Shown: positions 1 to 11,964 of the stretch, piece after piece
How positions within the stretch are numbered: position 1 is the first letter of the stretch
How the letters are laid out: each line of letters opens with the position of its first letter
Origin: Zygnema circumcarinatum
Taxonomy: Eukaryota; Streptophyta; Zygnematophyceae; Zygnematales; Zygnemataceae
Reading direction: 5' to 3'
NCBI GenBank assembly: GCA_037447605.1
Contig: CM074821.1
Span: 624,244 to 654,415, forward strand
Length of the DNA stretch: 30,172 bases
Position numbers and translations under genes: made by a program
Notes under the pieces: generated by a model
Told to the model about the DNA's origin: nothing
Databases searched by the model: none
Seen by the model: only the letters and a program-made list of their open reading frames with translations

Positions 1-116
1 CTCTCTCTCCCCCTCTCTCTCTCTCCCCCCCTCTCTCTCTCCCCCTCTCTCTCTCCCCCTCTCTCTCTCCCCCCCTCTCTCTCTCCCCCCCTCTCTCTCT
101 CTCCCCCTCTCTCTGC
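1..116. repeat. CT-rich microsatellite at left edge
   Basis: This is an almost pure pyrimidine stretch of CT dinucleotides interrupted by short runs of C. It lies just upstream of the splice acceptor at 142-148, so I read it as the 3' end of an intron of the U-box kinase gene, where it could serve as an oversized polypyrimidine tract. Confidence 0.9.
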
Positions 117-148
117 TCATCTTGCCGCCATTGGGGAATGCTGTGCAG

Positions 149-3100
149 GCCTCTGATGGCTGTCTGGTCGAAGTCCCCTGGAAACACCTTCCAGCGGTGT
201 GCCCATAGCCTGCCAGTTGGCTGCCTATTGCAGGCTGTGCTCAAAGGGGAGAAGTGCGGTAGTCCGGTCATTGCGGGAGAAGTTTCCCGGAAACTTTCTG
301 ATTTGGAAGAAGTTTCTGATTCTGCTACGAGAGCCAATACCCAAAGTCAGAGAAGGCCATGGTTTCTCTCTCTCACATCTCCTCAAGGAAAGAGAGAGCG
401 AGAGAGAGGAGAGAGAGGAGAGAGACGAGGTCGGTCGGAGGGAGGGCAGACAGATCAATGGCCATTAGAATTCTCGGGGGAAGTGTCGCAAAATTCAGAG
501 TTCAGTCGTACCCAACAAAGCGAGTCTTTTACTCTTTCCTCTTCTCCTTCTTTTACTTTGGAATCTCCCTCCTCGCCTACTCCTCCTCCCATCATCTTCA
601 GAGGGTTTCAAGAAGGTGAACCTGCTGGTGGATCTGGTAGAGCTGAGTGGATCCAGGGATCCACCTCTGATTTTCGTCCAAGTTCTTGGTTCAGCCCATC
701 TATTGGAGTTTTAGAGAGGGCAACTTCAGGGTCGGAGAGCAGCCCATCTTCAGGGAGGGGCTCTTTTAGAGGGTCGGAATCATCGCATTCTGACAGCCCA
801 AAATTGTCAGGGATGCCTACTTTAGGGCTTCCGGTGTCGAACTCGTTTTTTAATTTCTGTAAGGAAGAAGGAACAGATTATCTGCAGAGATTTAATTTTG
901 AGGATGGAGGTACGGTTGAACGGGAGCAGCTTTCAGGGACCTGTTTAGGCGAAGAATCTCCCACAATTTCGCCGGTGAGATCGGAAGAAATTACGGAAAT
1001 AGGGATGTTGGGTTCAGAAAGAAGGAATATAACTTGTGAGAGGTTTCTTACAAGCGAGATTAGGCACCTTGAACGGACTTCTAAAGCTGCGAAAATTGAG
1101 GAAATTCAAAGTGGAATAGTGGGGGTTTCAACAGAGCCATTCCCTTCTCTCCAATCTTCCATGGCAACTCTTTCTCTATTCCCTTACATGCAGACAGGAT
1201 TCCCTCAACCACTAACCCAAACCCACAACATACAACCTCCGCTCCCTTCAAGCTCATCATACTTTGAACAGCCATGGCTTCAAGCTTCGTGTTCCTCTCC
1301 CTCCTCTCACTCCTCTCACTCCTCTCCTACCTCCTCCCGCACCCCACACTCCTCTCACAACCCTCACACCTCCACTCACCTCCCATCTCACACCTCTCAC
1401 ATCCCTTCCTCTCAAAATGCTCTCCTATTTTCACCTCTACTCGGACCTTCTCCGTTAGGACTGCAGCTCTCTCCTCGCACAGTCTCCTCCCAGTCCGCCA
1501 TGTCTTCTTTAGGAGTAGAAGGAGAGCTTTCTGAGCAGATGGTGAAATATCAAATGGCCATGTGGAGCATGCTGCACCATCGCATTGAGATGGAACTTGG
1601 AAAGGCAAATATTCAGCAAAGTTTAAGGGCAGAGGAGGAAGGACAACAGGCTTCAAATCAGGTTAGCTTTTGCCGCATCTTAACTCTCATTTCACTCGCA
1701 TCAATGCTGGCAGAAAAGTGACGAAATGAAGAAATGTGAAGCAAAATTTATTTTTTTGGGGGGGGATCGGCAGGCAGAGAAGATAAGCAAACCTGTGGAA
1801 GATGTTATGGCTTCTTTGCGGAAATCCGGCTTCAATTTGTACTCTGCTGAGCAGACCATGGCTGCCTGTGATGGGTTCAGCGAAGAGAGGCTCATTGGGA
1901 GAGGTGGCTATGGCGAGGTTTATTTGGCTGAACTCGACCACATGAAGGTGGCGGTGAAGAGGATCAAAGTGAACCCTAGGAATCTTGAAGGCTTCAAAAA
2001 GGAGGTGACCAAGGAAGAAGAAGCATGTTCACCTATTTCTCTACGGAAAAAATAGATATATAACAAAAGATATATATTTGATGTTTTGTTTTGTTGTTTT
2101 AACTCGTGCAATTTACTAGTCCTCTTTCAAGTAGCTTGGGGACATCACAGATTTCTGTGAGCCTGTTTTTATGGGAGGAAGGGAGAGAGGGGGGGGGGGA
2201 GGGGGGAGGATTAGTGTTTGAAATTGGGCTTGTGTTGTTTTGGGTTATGTAGGAGATTCTTTGAGACTAAACCCATTCCATCTCTGCCATTCTTTTGCAT
2301 TATTTGAACACATAATTGTTGCGGTTGACAGGTGGAGATTCACTCCCCTCTTCGACATGCGAACGTCGTTCAGTTTATTGGCTGTTGCGTCGACGAAGAA
2401 CGGCCGTGCTTGGTAACGGAATACATGGCGGGGGGCAGTTTGGATGATCGTTTGAGGTTGAAGGAGGGAAGTCAACTGAAACCTTTGCATTGGACGCAAC
2501 GTGTCGAAATTTTCAAAGACATTTGCTGCGGTCTGCTGTATCTCCACCGGAGGTAGTCTCTCGCTCCTCCCAATCCTCTCCTTTTCTCTCATCCTCCCTT
2601 TTCCCTTTCAAATTTTCTCTTTTTCCTGCTCGTCGGTTTATTCTCTTGAACGTTAGAGTAAATAATGTCACTAGCACACCAGTGTTTGGCACAGTGATTG
2701 CATCACTTTCTCTGTCGTTGTCTCCCTCTTTCCCCCTCTACTACACCTATCTCTCTCTCCCACTTCCTCTCCCTCTTCCCTCCATCCTTCCCCTGTCCCT
2801 GCCTCCCCACTTTTTCCTTTCTCTCTCCCTTTCCGCCTCCCTCCATCTCTCCATCTGCCACCTCCCTTTCTCCCTCCCTCTCTCCGGCTCAACTCTTTCC
2901 CCTCCTCCCTCTCCTACCCCTTCGTCCTTACCCTCTCCGCTCCTCCGTCCCTCCTCCTCTTCCCTTCCTTCCATCATCCCACCCTCCCCCTCACTACCTC
3001 CTCTCCCTCCCTCCTGCAGAGAGTCCCCCATCATCCACCGCGACATCAAGCCCGCCAACATTCTGCTGAGTAAAGACCTCCAAGCGAAAATCAGTGACGT

Positions 3101-3912
3101 TGGTCTTGCCCATGTTATGGAGGGAGTCAATTTCGAAACTTCCGTCTCCTTCTCTGAGCCTGTGGGAGTGGGAAGCACGGGTTACATGGACCCCGAATAC
3201 ATTCGTTTGGGGAAGGCAGGACCAAGTTCGGATGTGTTTGCTCTTGGGATGGTGTTGGTCGACCTTCTTCACTTTCACGTGAGCTTAGCGAGAAGGGGAA
3301 AGTTCATTCAGAGTTTGGAGCAGGTTGTGATGGAGGGAGATGAGGAGAAGCTGGTGGGGTTGCTGGATATCTCTGCAGGGAAGTGGCCTGGGCGGCTGTC
3401 TATGCAGTTGGCTCAGTTAGCGTTGGGCTGCACGGAACTGCAGCCACGGAAAAGACCAGACTTGGTGGAGGGTGTATGGAAGGTGTTGGATGGACTGCAG
3501 GAGGAAGTGGAGAGGGGGAAGGTAGAGCTCGCAGCAATGTCCAATTTAGAGGCGGAGCTGGAAATGGAGTTGCGATATCGGTGTCCTATCACAAAGGTGG
3601 GTTTTCACTTCTGGTAGATTTTTTTGGCTTCTGCGATGTGTATTGGTCTGTTTCTGCCTTTTCTTTCGTTTTTCTGATGTGGGTTTGCCGTGTTTTGAGG
3701 TTCTGCAGGAAGTTATGGAATGGCCTGTCGTAGCAGCGGATGGGCATAACTATGAGAAAAATGCGATTGAGAGATGGTTTCTGGAAGGAAACAGGACTTC
3801 ACCGATGACAAATTCCTTAATGGAACATTTCATGCTCGTGCCAAACAATGACTTGCGCTCCGCTATTCAAAATTGTAGATCGAGAAGGCGTTCAGGGAGT
3901 CCCGGAGACTGA
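149..3912 (+). CDS. U-box protein kinase (USP/kinase/U-box PUB class), 5'-truncated by window
   Basis: This is a predicted cytoplasmic protein that joins a receptor-like Ser/Thr kinase to a U-box E3 ubiquitin ligase domain. Proposed exons are 149-1661, 1774-2004, 2332-2552, 3020-3596 and 3709-3912, with phases 0, 0, 2 and 0 at the four junctions (about 914 residues seen). The first exon is a long Ser-rich linker ending in a short helical stretch (about 1540-1650). The kinase follows: glycine loop GRGGYGEVY, VAVKR lysine, HRDIKPANILL near 3036 and DVGLA. DVG in place of DFG is usual in this family. The U-box starts at YRCPITK and continues across the last intron with EVMEWPVVAADGH. The ATG at 138 is probably intronic. 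The acceptor at 142-148 and the single-base phase match exon 4 of the paralogue at 5364-11395, and CAHSLP matches its CVLNLP. The USP exons should therefore lie left of the window. The exact C-terminus is less certain. Confidence 0.88.
1294..1408 (+). repeat. Coding minisatellite (CTCCTCTCAC-like) in U-box kinase linker
   Basis: Degenerate 9-11 base units rich in CTCCTCTCAC run through the long first exon. They are translated as a Ser/His/Thr/Pro-rich stretch of SSPSSHSSHSS type. All three forward frames stay largely open here, which explains the small overlapping shadow frames. Confidence 0.6.
2701..3016 (+). repeat. Long pyrimidine tract inside kinase intron
   Basis: Nearly 300 bases of C/T-rich sequence built on CTCCCT and CCTCTC fill the intron at 2553-3019, which ends in CTCCTGCAG. 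The tract keeps a forward reading frame open through the intron, so a naive gene finder would fuse it to the kinase exon. The family motif order (LYLHRR joined to ESPIIHRD) shows it is spliced out. Confidence 0.8.
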
Positions 3913-5363
3913 AAAATGGGAAGGAGCCGAGGTCGATTTTGAACATCGGAGAGCAGATAAGCAGATCGCCTGGTGTAAGCCGGCAAAATTTTGTACTTTG
4001 GAGCAGCAAGGGCGGAGGCATAGCGCAAAACGTTGGAAAACTCCTGTTTTGGACAGGAAGTTGACATCTGTGCTGAATGCTGAAGAAGGAAAAGAGAGGA
4101 GTGCGAAGAGAGGGAAGAAGGGAAGCCTTTTGTGTATTGTAAAGTGGAGGAAGCGATGAGAAGGAGAGGATGGACGAGAGGCGAGCGAGGGAGCCTTCTT
4201 TGTATATTGTTGTCGGAAGGGGCTCGAACAGTGTACAGAGAGTAAATTACGGTAAAAAGAGGAGGTCATCGTCAGTGTGAGGAATAGAACCGGAACCCTA
4301 ATTGACCGATTATAGAGGCCGTGCTTTACCCATGTAATGCCCGCTAAGTAGGCTCAGACTCAGTTGAATACAGTGAAGAGAGTAGGGGGCTTTTTCTAGG
4401 AAGGAGCAGCTGCATATATAAGCTTGTACAATTGTACCCTTGCAGTAGACTGAACTGTTAGCACGTGACGTCTGATTCGTTGCGAATAAGAGGTGGAGCA
4501 GGAGGCGGAGCAGAGATCTGCATTGCCGTTTTGGCCGGACGACTCATGGAACCGCCCTATACTGTTTGATCCGTTTCCATGTGTACATCTGTTCGGCTAT
4601 TAATTTGAGAGAATGTTACCAAGTTGAGACAGGCTGTACGGTTCTGAAAATTATTCCCATTAGTACCTTTGTTTTTCAAATGATAAAGAACGCGAAACCA
4701 TGAACGGCTCTCAACTTGGAAGTAGAAAAGCGCTCATGGCTTCCAACTCAGGGTGGAAAAAACCCAAAACCAAAAATCAATATCTGAAAACCAGAAACCC
4801 AGCCTCAAAAAAAATCTGTCAACCAAAATTGTGCTTCGGTTTCGAAAGCGTTGTGGTTTTTAGATTGGGCAGAGGAGGCCAGAGGAACGACAGGGAAAAA
4901 CAATTAAAAATTCAAATAATCATCTATACAAGTTAAAAAACTATAACCTGTAGGCCATCGAGCGATGACCGTTGACTGCTGACTGCCCAGTCTCCATTTA
5001 TCGCCTCCGCTAATTAATTATGAATGGGAGAAATGAAAATGTAATCTGGTGGCCCTTTACAAAAAATATTCTTCTTATTTGTGGAAGATACCGAGCCGGC
5101 CTGCTGCGCATGGAAAGGCAGAGGACGAGCTACAAACTGAGAACTGCCACTTTACATGACTAACCTACTCGACGTCCTAGTCAATAATTAAAGTGAGAAT
5201 GGTACCAAAAAATACCTGGACGGCCCTCCTTCCACCATTCAGGGATGCCTGCCTCTCTGTGTTTTACTCTTTGACTGCTACCGTTGCTCAAAACTGAACG
5301 TAACGCATGTAGCCAGCCATACCTCTAGCGCAGCACCTTGTAAGGGCGCACCGTCACGTCACG
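3913..5363. other. Intergenic space between two convergent U-box kinase genes
   Basis: These 1.45 kb lie between the stop codons of the two convergent genes and should hold both 3' UTRs. Short TGTA-containing stretches near 4130-4210 could belong to a 3'-end signal, but I see no clear AATAAA. A 78-codon frame at 4700-4936 is Lys/Asn-rich and looks non-coding. One CACGTG box lies at 4462-4467. I see no RNA gene or mobile element. Confidence 0.6.
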
Positions 5364-8300
5364 TCACGGCCTCTCCGTAAGGTTCAAGGCCTGAAAGCGC
5401 TTTTTTCGCGCTCGTTTTTCACGAAACTCTTGAATGAGGGAGCGGAGGTTGTGATTGGGAACAACGCTATTTGAGGGGAGGACTTCACTGGTGATGGGCG
5501 AAGTATCGTGGTGCTGCAGCCACTGCTCGATGGCGTCTCGCTCATAAGTGAATCCGTCAGCCGCAATGACAGGGTTCTCCATGATGTCCTGTCTCCGTTA
5601 AACAAAAACAGAAACACAAGTGGTAGTTAGCTCTGACAGGCTACATGTGATGACCACAGGTTTCAACTGCAATTCAAACCAAGGTTCTTCACTCCCTCCC
5701 TCCCCTGTTCCTCGTCCCCTCCTTCCCGTCTCCCCTCTCCCCCCTCCCACCTCCCTCTCTCCAGCCTCCCCCCTCCCTCTCCCCCTCCCACACAACCTAA
5801 TACTTGCAAGGGAACGGAAAAGGAGGAGAGACAGTGAAAGTGAAAAAAGGAAAGCGAAGAAGAGGAAAAGAAAGTGTGGGAGAGAAAAATGTTAGCAGAC
5901 AATTTTGCCCACCTGTTTGATCGGGCAAAGAAACGACTTCATTTCCATCTCCTCTTCTTTCCCTGCCTTTTCCAGCTCCTCCTTCAATATCTGATCCACC
6001 TCCTCCCTCAGTTTGCAGACAAGCGGCATCACCTGTGTCCCCAAGTCGGGCCGGTCTCTCCTCCTCACTTGGCAGCAGCGAGATGCCACGTGGCAGAGCT
6101 GCAGGGCAACTGTTCCGGGCCACTTCCCTGCCGAAGGATCGAGAATGTTCTGCATCTCCTCTATACTGTTCCGTTCTGCCGCCGCTTCCAACCCCTCCAA
6201 TTTGTCACCATCAACGGCATTTGTTTCCACAGAAATTCCGATGAGCAAGTCCCATAGAACACGGCCTAATGAAAAGACGTCGGATGAAACTGAGAACTGT
6301 CCGAGACGGCTATACATGGGATCTACATATCCAACTGTGCCCACTGCACTTGTATGCTGCATGTAGGACTTTGTGGGATCCATGTTTATCAAGAATTGAG
6401 CAAGACCAACGTCGCCAACTTTGGCGACAAAGGTCTTGTCAAGAAGGATGTTTGCGGGCTTAACATCTAAATGTACAATTGGAGGTTCTCTGCATTCCCC
6501 CAGAGGCAAATCAAACATGCCTTGTGTGAGGATAACGAAACTTCTCTGATTAAAATTCTTGACCTTTCAGCAACAAGTTTCCTGTTGGTACATAAAGCAC
6601 TTCCTCCACACAAGAAGTTGAATGCTAGTTTTTAAGGGCCTAGAGCGGAGACTCTAGTAATGTAATGAGGCCAACCTGCAGTGAAGGTAGAGCAAGGCTC
6701 GGCAGAGACTTTCAAAGATATCGAAGCGCATGTTCCAAGAGAGAGGGCTGCCCTTCACATCAGTTAAACGGTCGTGAAGGGATCCGTTAGCCATGAGTTC
6801 ATAAACAAGACATGGCGGCTCTGAGCAGTGCCCCATGAGAAGCACCAAGTGCGGATGGCGTAGCCCTGCATGAAACTCCACCTGCGACAATGCCCAATTC
6901 TCAATATATAAACGTTGTGAACTGTAGAAGGTCAATAATGCTTCGTCTACCTCCCCTCCCTCTATCTCACTCTGTCGCTCTCTCGCTATCTCTCTCCCAT
7001 TTTCCAGTCCCCTTCCCTACTACTTTCCCCTAGCTTCTCTCCTTTTTTCTCTTTCTCCATCCTCGCATAATTTTTTACCCCCCCCAACGTAAACCTCCGC
7101 TCCCCCATTCGACCCTTTCCATGTTCTCCCTCTGGGCTGTTCTTCCCTCCTACATCTCCTCTTTCTTGCCTTGGGGTGTTGAGTGATTGAGTAGCAGGTA
7201 GGAAGGTGCCTCTCGTGGAACAGTCCAAAACGATGACGAGTTGCATGCACATACCCCGATTACCTTCGCTACCAAAACCTCCATGGACTTACCTCGACAG
7301 CACATGGCAAAGTGCAGCAATTTAAAACCATGCAAGGTTCCTACAACCAACGCCTTATTAAGGTCCTTAAGGTCGCACTTTACCTCTTTTTTGAACTCCG
7401 CCAATGCCTTCGCAAGATTTTCATTCTTTATCTTTTTTACTGCTACAGGAGTGTGCGCCAAGATCCCCCTATACACAGTCCCATACCCTCCATCGCCAAT
7501 AATCCGGTCGGTGCTAAAATTGTCAGTGGCTGCCTTAATCTCCTCCTCTGTGTAAATTCTGAAGACCTGTCTACGCTCCCTTTCTGCTGCATACTCCTGC
7601 TGTGCTTCTGCCAGACTTGCTGAAGCCACGGCGGCCGCTTCAAGAGCAGCAATTCTCGCAGCATCTGCCTCAGCCTGTGCAAAAGCTGCTCGATATGCTG
7701 TAGTTTCAGCCTGCACCCAAAAGGGATGATGTGAAGTGAGGAAAAACATGGAAAAAAAGAATAATCGCACAATAACATACAGTGGAGAGGAGAGAGGAGC
7801 GGAGAGATGAGGGAGAGGAGGTGGGGGTAAAAAAAAAAAATCACATGTACCGATGCTAATTTGGACTAACGTGACTGCTACTTCAATTTTTTACAGTTTT
7901 GATTGTACCCTAGGTCTGAGTGCATTCAAAACATGGACTGGCCTTGTAGACTTCAAAACGCATTGTGCTTGATGAAGAGTACACTAATTGCTTTGCAACA
8001 ACCGTTGAACAAAGGTGAAGTCGCCTATGGCAGATCACATTAGAAAAGGAAGATCATTTCTGTCAATATTCCTGACAAGAAGGGACATTCAAGGGGTAAT
8101 TTCAAAAGGACTAAAGCTAGTCCCCTCATAGTTCAAACGTACCTTACAAAAAATAGAGAACCCAATTTGGCCCAGTGAGACTAGGTCATAACCCCTCTAA
8201 AGCTAAAAGTCTCAGTACCTTACAATCCTTAAGCTCACTACTACTGGTGAAACAATCTGAAGTTGCATTATCAATACAGACGTGTATTGTTATGGTCGAG

Positions 8301-11300
8301 AATCCATAAAACATATCGAAAACTTTCAAACTTTCAAGGTCTTTCAGGGTTATTAACCTTAAAAGCTTATGTCAGAAAAAATCAAACTTCAACAGTCTTA
8401 TAAGCCTTTCTCACACCTTGTGTTTATAAGGCAACTACAAAGCTTCAATGTGAACCTGAAAATCCTGTGCAGACTCCTTCATATATATTGATTTCAAATT
8501 TCATAGGCAGTCATAATCATACATGGCCGTGCATGGCTCTAGCCCTAACGTGTTCGTTACAGTGCACAATTTCGCAACTGCAGCCATTAATAAAGGGGTG
8601 ATTCGATATCATTTCCATCACCCCCAGCTATTTGCTTGAAGGAGAGTAAGTACGGGTTAAACATGGAAAGGAACATAGAAAGTATGGTTTAAATCCGTTC
8701 GCTGTTTGATGGCATGGAATACTCATAAATTAAAGAGTTAACCTCGGTTCAGATTGTGTCTCTTCTTGATCAATCGTACATTTACGGCTTCGAGACCAAC
8801 TGATTACACCAATTCAACTTGCATTTCCAAATCTGCTCTTATGCCACTTGTGTGCAATTCATCCCAATTGACCTAGCTGGTCAGTCCGGCTTCCTTTTCC
8901 TTAGGTGTGTTTTCTCACCTGTTTGACAGCCCTTTCCCTCTCCTCCTCCGCCTTTTGCTTTTCTTTCTCGGCCCGCAGCCTCTCCTCCTCTGCCCTCTGC
9001 CGTTGCACCCGTTCTTTCTCTCGCTCTCCTTCTGCTTTCCGCCGCCTCTTCTCCTCAGCCTGTGTCCTTTCCATGGCCTTCCTTGACTCCTCCTTAGCCG
9101 CTTCAGCTACCTGCTGAGCTTCCTGTGCAGCTCTTTGTGCTGCAGCGACTACCTCTGTCACTCTGACAAGCTCAGCAATAAGTCCAGCGAAATCATGGGC
9201 CTTTGAAACACTTGCAGCAGGTGAACACTCGTTTGCACTCCTGGCCATGGACTCACTGCCCATCCCCAAATCGTCCATCTGAAGACCATTTCCTCCACTC
9301 AAAATCCCAACTTCCCGTAGCATTTCCGGAGCTTCCCTTTCGCCAGTGCCGTCTGTACTGAAAAATGGTTCTGGATTCTCCCTCCTAGATGACCTTATTG
9401 CCCGCTGATGACTATTTCGAGTTGTGATTCTATCTCCATCGACTACTTGCGAGCTTTTTGCTAACGTGCTTCCTTGCTCTGGTGGATAATTTGCTATGGA
9501 GGAAACGAGGACATCTCCGTGCAGGTTACCTGAAGGTCCCAAGCTTTGGTAGTCTGAACCTGCGTATGAGGCTGCTCCTTTGCTCTCTACCACTTTCCTT
9601 TCGTTGCCCACGTTTTGGTAAGAATGAATTGGAATGATATATTCAGTGGTGAGGTGCTCAGAGCTGGTTATGGAGTCAAGAGGGTCGATAGGGAATGCAA
9701 TCATGTCCGGAAAATGATCTCTGTCATGGATCACATTTGCAGCGCTCGAAGGTGGTGAAGTAGGATCACTATCTAAAAAGTAGGCGGACTTTCGACTGAA
9801 AGACTTCCCCACCGCCTGCCACGGCGGGCTTTTGCCACCCCCGTCATTCGCAGACAATTTGGGTGTACTCAAATTGGAGGAAGTTTGGCGCACTGTGGGA
9901 GCGGACCCTCTTGAACTGTTCGAAGCGAGAAAGTCAGGAGATGTTTGATTAGGACTCGCTACGCGAGCTAATGTCTTCCAAGGAGTCGTCTTTTCATTGG
10001 CAGATATCGGGGGCGTTGAAGAATCGCTTGACGTACTCCACTGAGATAAGCTTTCTGATGAAGATCGGTTCGTGAAAAAGGAAGATGATAGGGGAATGGA
10101 TTGGGGAGTGGATGAAGGACGGCGAATGCTGGCAGTCTCCAAGGAAAAGCCGTCCATATCATTTGTGGCGGATAAGACTCGCAGTTTCTTGTTGCCTTGA
10201 TAAACCACCAGGTTGCAGGTAAGAGGAAGATTAAGGACACAGTAATCCACTACCTTTCCAAGGCTTTTCCGCAACAGAGACCTGCAACCAAAGAATACTG
10301 TTAAAGGAACTCAAGGAAGATGACAAAATCACGCCAACTGGCAATGCAACACATGCGATTTTCGAAATGAGCAGCTGATAAAGAATCTCCTTCAACGATC
10401 TCAAATCTGAATCGTAAGTTTCCCGCTTCCCAGTAAAACCGGATTGAAGTTTTTAGAACTTGAGTGCTCACTTTTTGGAATTCATGTAAAGATTAGTAAT
10501 CCCCAATTTCGCTGCTGCCTCACATAATCCCTCCCCTCTGTCGTCATTCGTCTCAACATACGCCTTGACTTGTCCAGGCTGTTTGAAATCAGGACATGGA
10601 AAGATTAGTTACATTTCCTGACAAAATCAAACTTTTCTGAAAATCCAAAACCAGTTTCAGCGTTTATTTGCATGCAATGATAACGAGCGAAGGGTTCAAA
10701 CCTCGAGGCGAAACTCCTGTATGCACCACAACGCGATTGGTTGCAGGACCCCAAGATGAGTCAACCTTTTGTGACAATCTACAAGTTCGTCGCTGGCTTG
10801 TGATACCTTCATCTCCTCTCCGTCTGCAAGCACGCAGCCGAATTCTAATTAAAAAAGAGGCATGGGGAAGGGGTCAAGAGTGGAGGGTCGGAGGTCCAAC
10901 AGAATACAGAACGAAGAAACATGCCATTAATATGGAATATGAGGATTTATATGCATCAGGAGAGATGAAAACAGCAAGCACGGTAAATTCGCTCTTCAAT
11001 TCAAAATGCAAGTCCAGTTCGACCATTTTGAACCTGATTAAATAGCAACGAAACGAGCATGACCAAAAACTTCTTCCCTGCAAGCTAGCCAAGACCACCT
11101 CCTGCATTTCGAACAGTCCCTCACAAAACAAACAAGGAGACACCAGCACCTTTCTCAACAATGTAGCGTCAGGTGCATTCATCAACAATGCAGCATCAGA
11201 TGATGACGTACGTTCATATCCTTCGATCGCTGTCATAACAGTAAGGAGGTGGAAGGAGACTGCAACTGCAGGCTCCAGCGCTCGGCCCGCCTTTATCGCC

Positions 11301-11395
11301 TTTCGGACGAGCTCTCTGCTCGCATCTCTCTCCCGCGTTATCTCTATAGCCCATCGCGCTACTCTCTGAGAAGAAGGTTCGTTCCAGAACGTCAT
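5364..11395 (-). CDS. U-box protein kinase with USP domain, coiled coil, kinase and U-box (complete)
   Basis: This is a plant PUB-type receptor-like cytoplasmic kinase and E3 ligase. Exons in transcript order are 11395-11212, 10823-10702, 10578-10472, 10281-8919, 7710-7384, 6881-6676, 6489-5913 and 5588-5364: 3111 bases, 1036 residues, all phases consistent. Residues 1 to about 150 resemble a UspA fold (SSQRVARWAIE, ETNDDRGEGLCEAAAKLGI). A Ser/Thr/Pro-rich linker and about 90 residues of Glu/Arg/Lys/Ala coiled coil follow, and the coil runs into exon 5. The kinase has GDGGYGTVY (664-672), Lys684, HLD (776-778) and DVG (796-798). The U-box is about 957-1030 (FLCPIKQ, DIMENPVIAADGFTYERDAIEQW, NHNLRSLI). 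HLD replaces HRD, so this is a non-RD kinase. The start is uncertain: 11395 is the first ATG after an in-frame stop at 11474-11476, but it falls inside the expected first USP strand, so a small upstream exon may exist. Confidence 0.88.
7711..8918 (-). other. Large intron (1.2 kb) of the minus-strand U-box kinase
   Basis: This is the longest intron in the window. It has donor CAG|GTGAGA and acceptor GGGTGCAG and splits the coiled coil between AVKQ and AETTAYR. It is AT-richer than the flanking exons and holds no convincing reading frame on either strand. I see no transposon ends or tandem repeats in it. Confidence 0.75.
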
Positions 11396-11910
11396 GGCCG
11401 CTTTCAAGCCGCCGTCTCCCAGTTCCTGGAACGCCTGCCTGCTCCTAAACTCGAAAAAACCGCCACCATAAGTTCAGAAAAGAGCTTTTCTTGCAGTAAA
11501 ATACTAGCAGTGCGGCTGCATCCGTCCGTCAAGAAGCTGTAAGAGGAAGCTCCTGCTCCGCCCCTCTGCAGGCGAGGCAAGGCGAGGCGGAGGAGGCAGC
11601 CAAGCTTGCAGGCTTGCAGGCAGACTTGCAGGGGAGCTCGAGGCGACACGTGGCACGCCGACGCAGGAAGGGCACGCCTGCCCGAAATCGTTGGTCTTTG
11701 GGGGAAGGCAGGGCCGGGACTGCCCGAAAAAAAAAACGATTTTTCCAAAAACCGGTTTTCTAAGGACTTTGTGTAAAATAATGAAATGAACGCCACGTCG
11801 GATGTGACGCTTTACGGGAGAAATAAGCTTTCCAATCAGTATTTGACACGTGGAATGCTAGTACCCGACGTGGCCTACCGCGGTTACCGTCTTGCGTCGT
11901 CGCCGGCGGG

Positions 11911-11964
11911 GAGCCATATTGTTTCGAACAGCGACATCGACCGACGGTCACCGCGCGTCAATGG
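11911..11964 (+). repeat. Copy 1 of a diverged duplicated segment
   Basis: This begins GCCATATTGTTTCGA and continues through a GCGAC, CGGTCAC and GCGCGTCA series. The same series in the same order occurs at 12491-12553. A GTGGCAG-containing segment follows both copies. Confidence 0.45.

Noticed and set aside
2490-3020. Open frame through the Leu/Ser/Pro-rich stretch ahead of the kinase exon
   Set aside because: It is intron: donor at 2553 and acceptor ending at 3019 join LYLHRR to ESPIIHRD in phase, and the peptide only reflects the pyrimidine tract.
3094-3282. Alternative frames over the U-box kinase catalytic exon
   Set aside because: They are shadows of the 3020-3596 exon, which carries all kinase motifs in one frame.
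4268-4345. tRNA-like look of a stretch with GGTTCCGGTTCTATTCC on the minus strand
   Set aside because: I could not fold an acceptor stem, D arm and anticodon arm of proper length around it. tRNAscan-SE would settle it.
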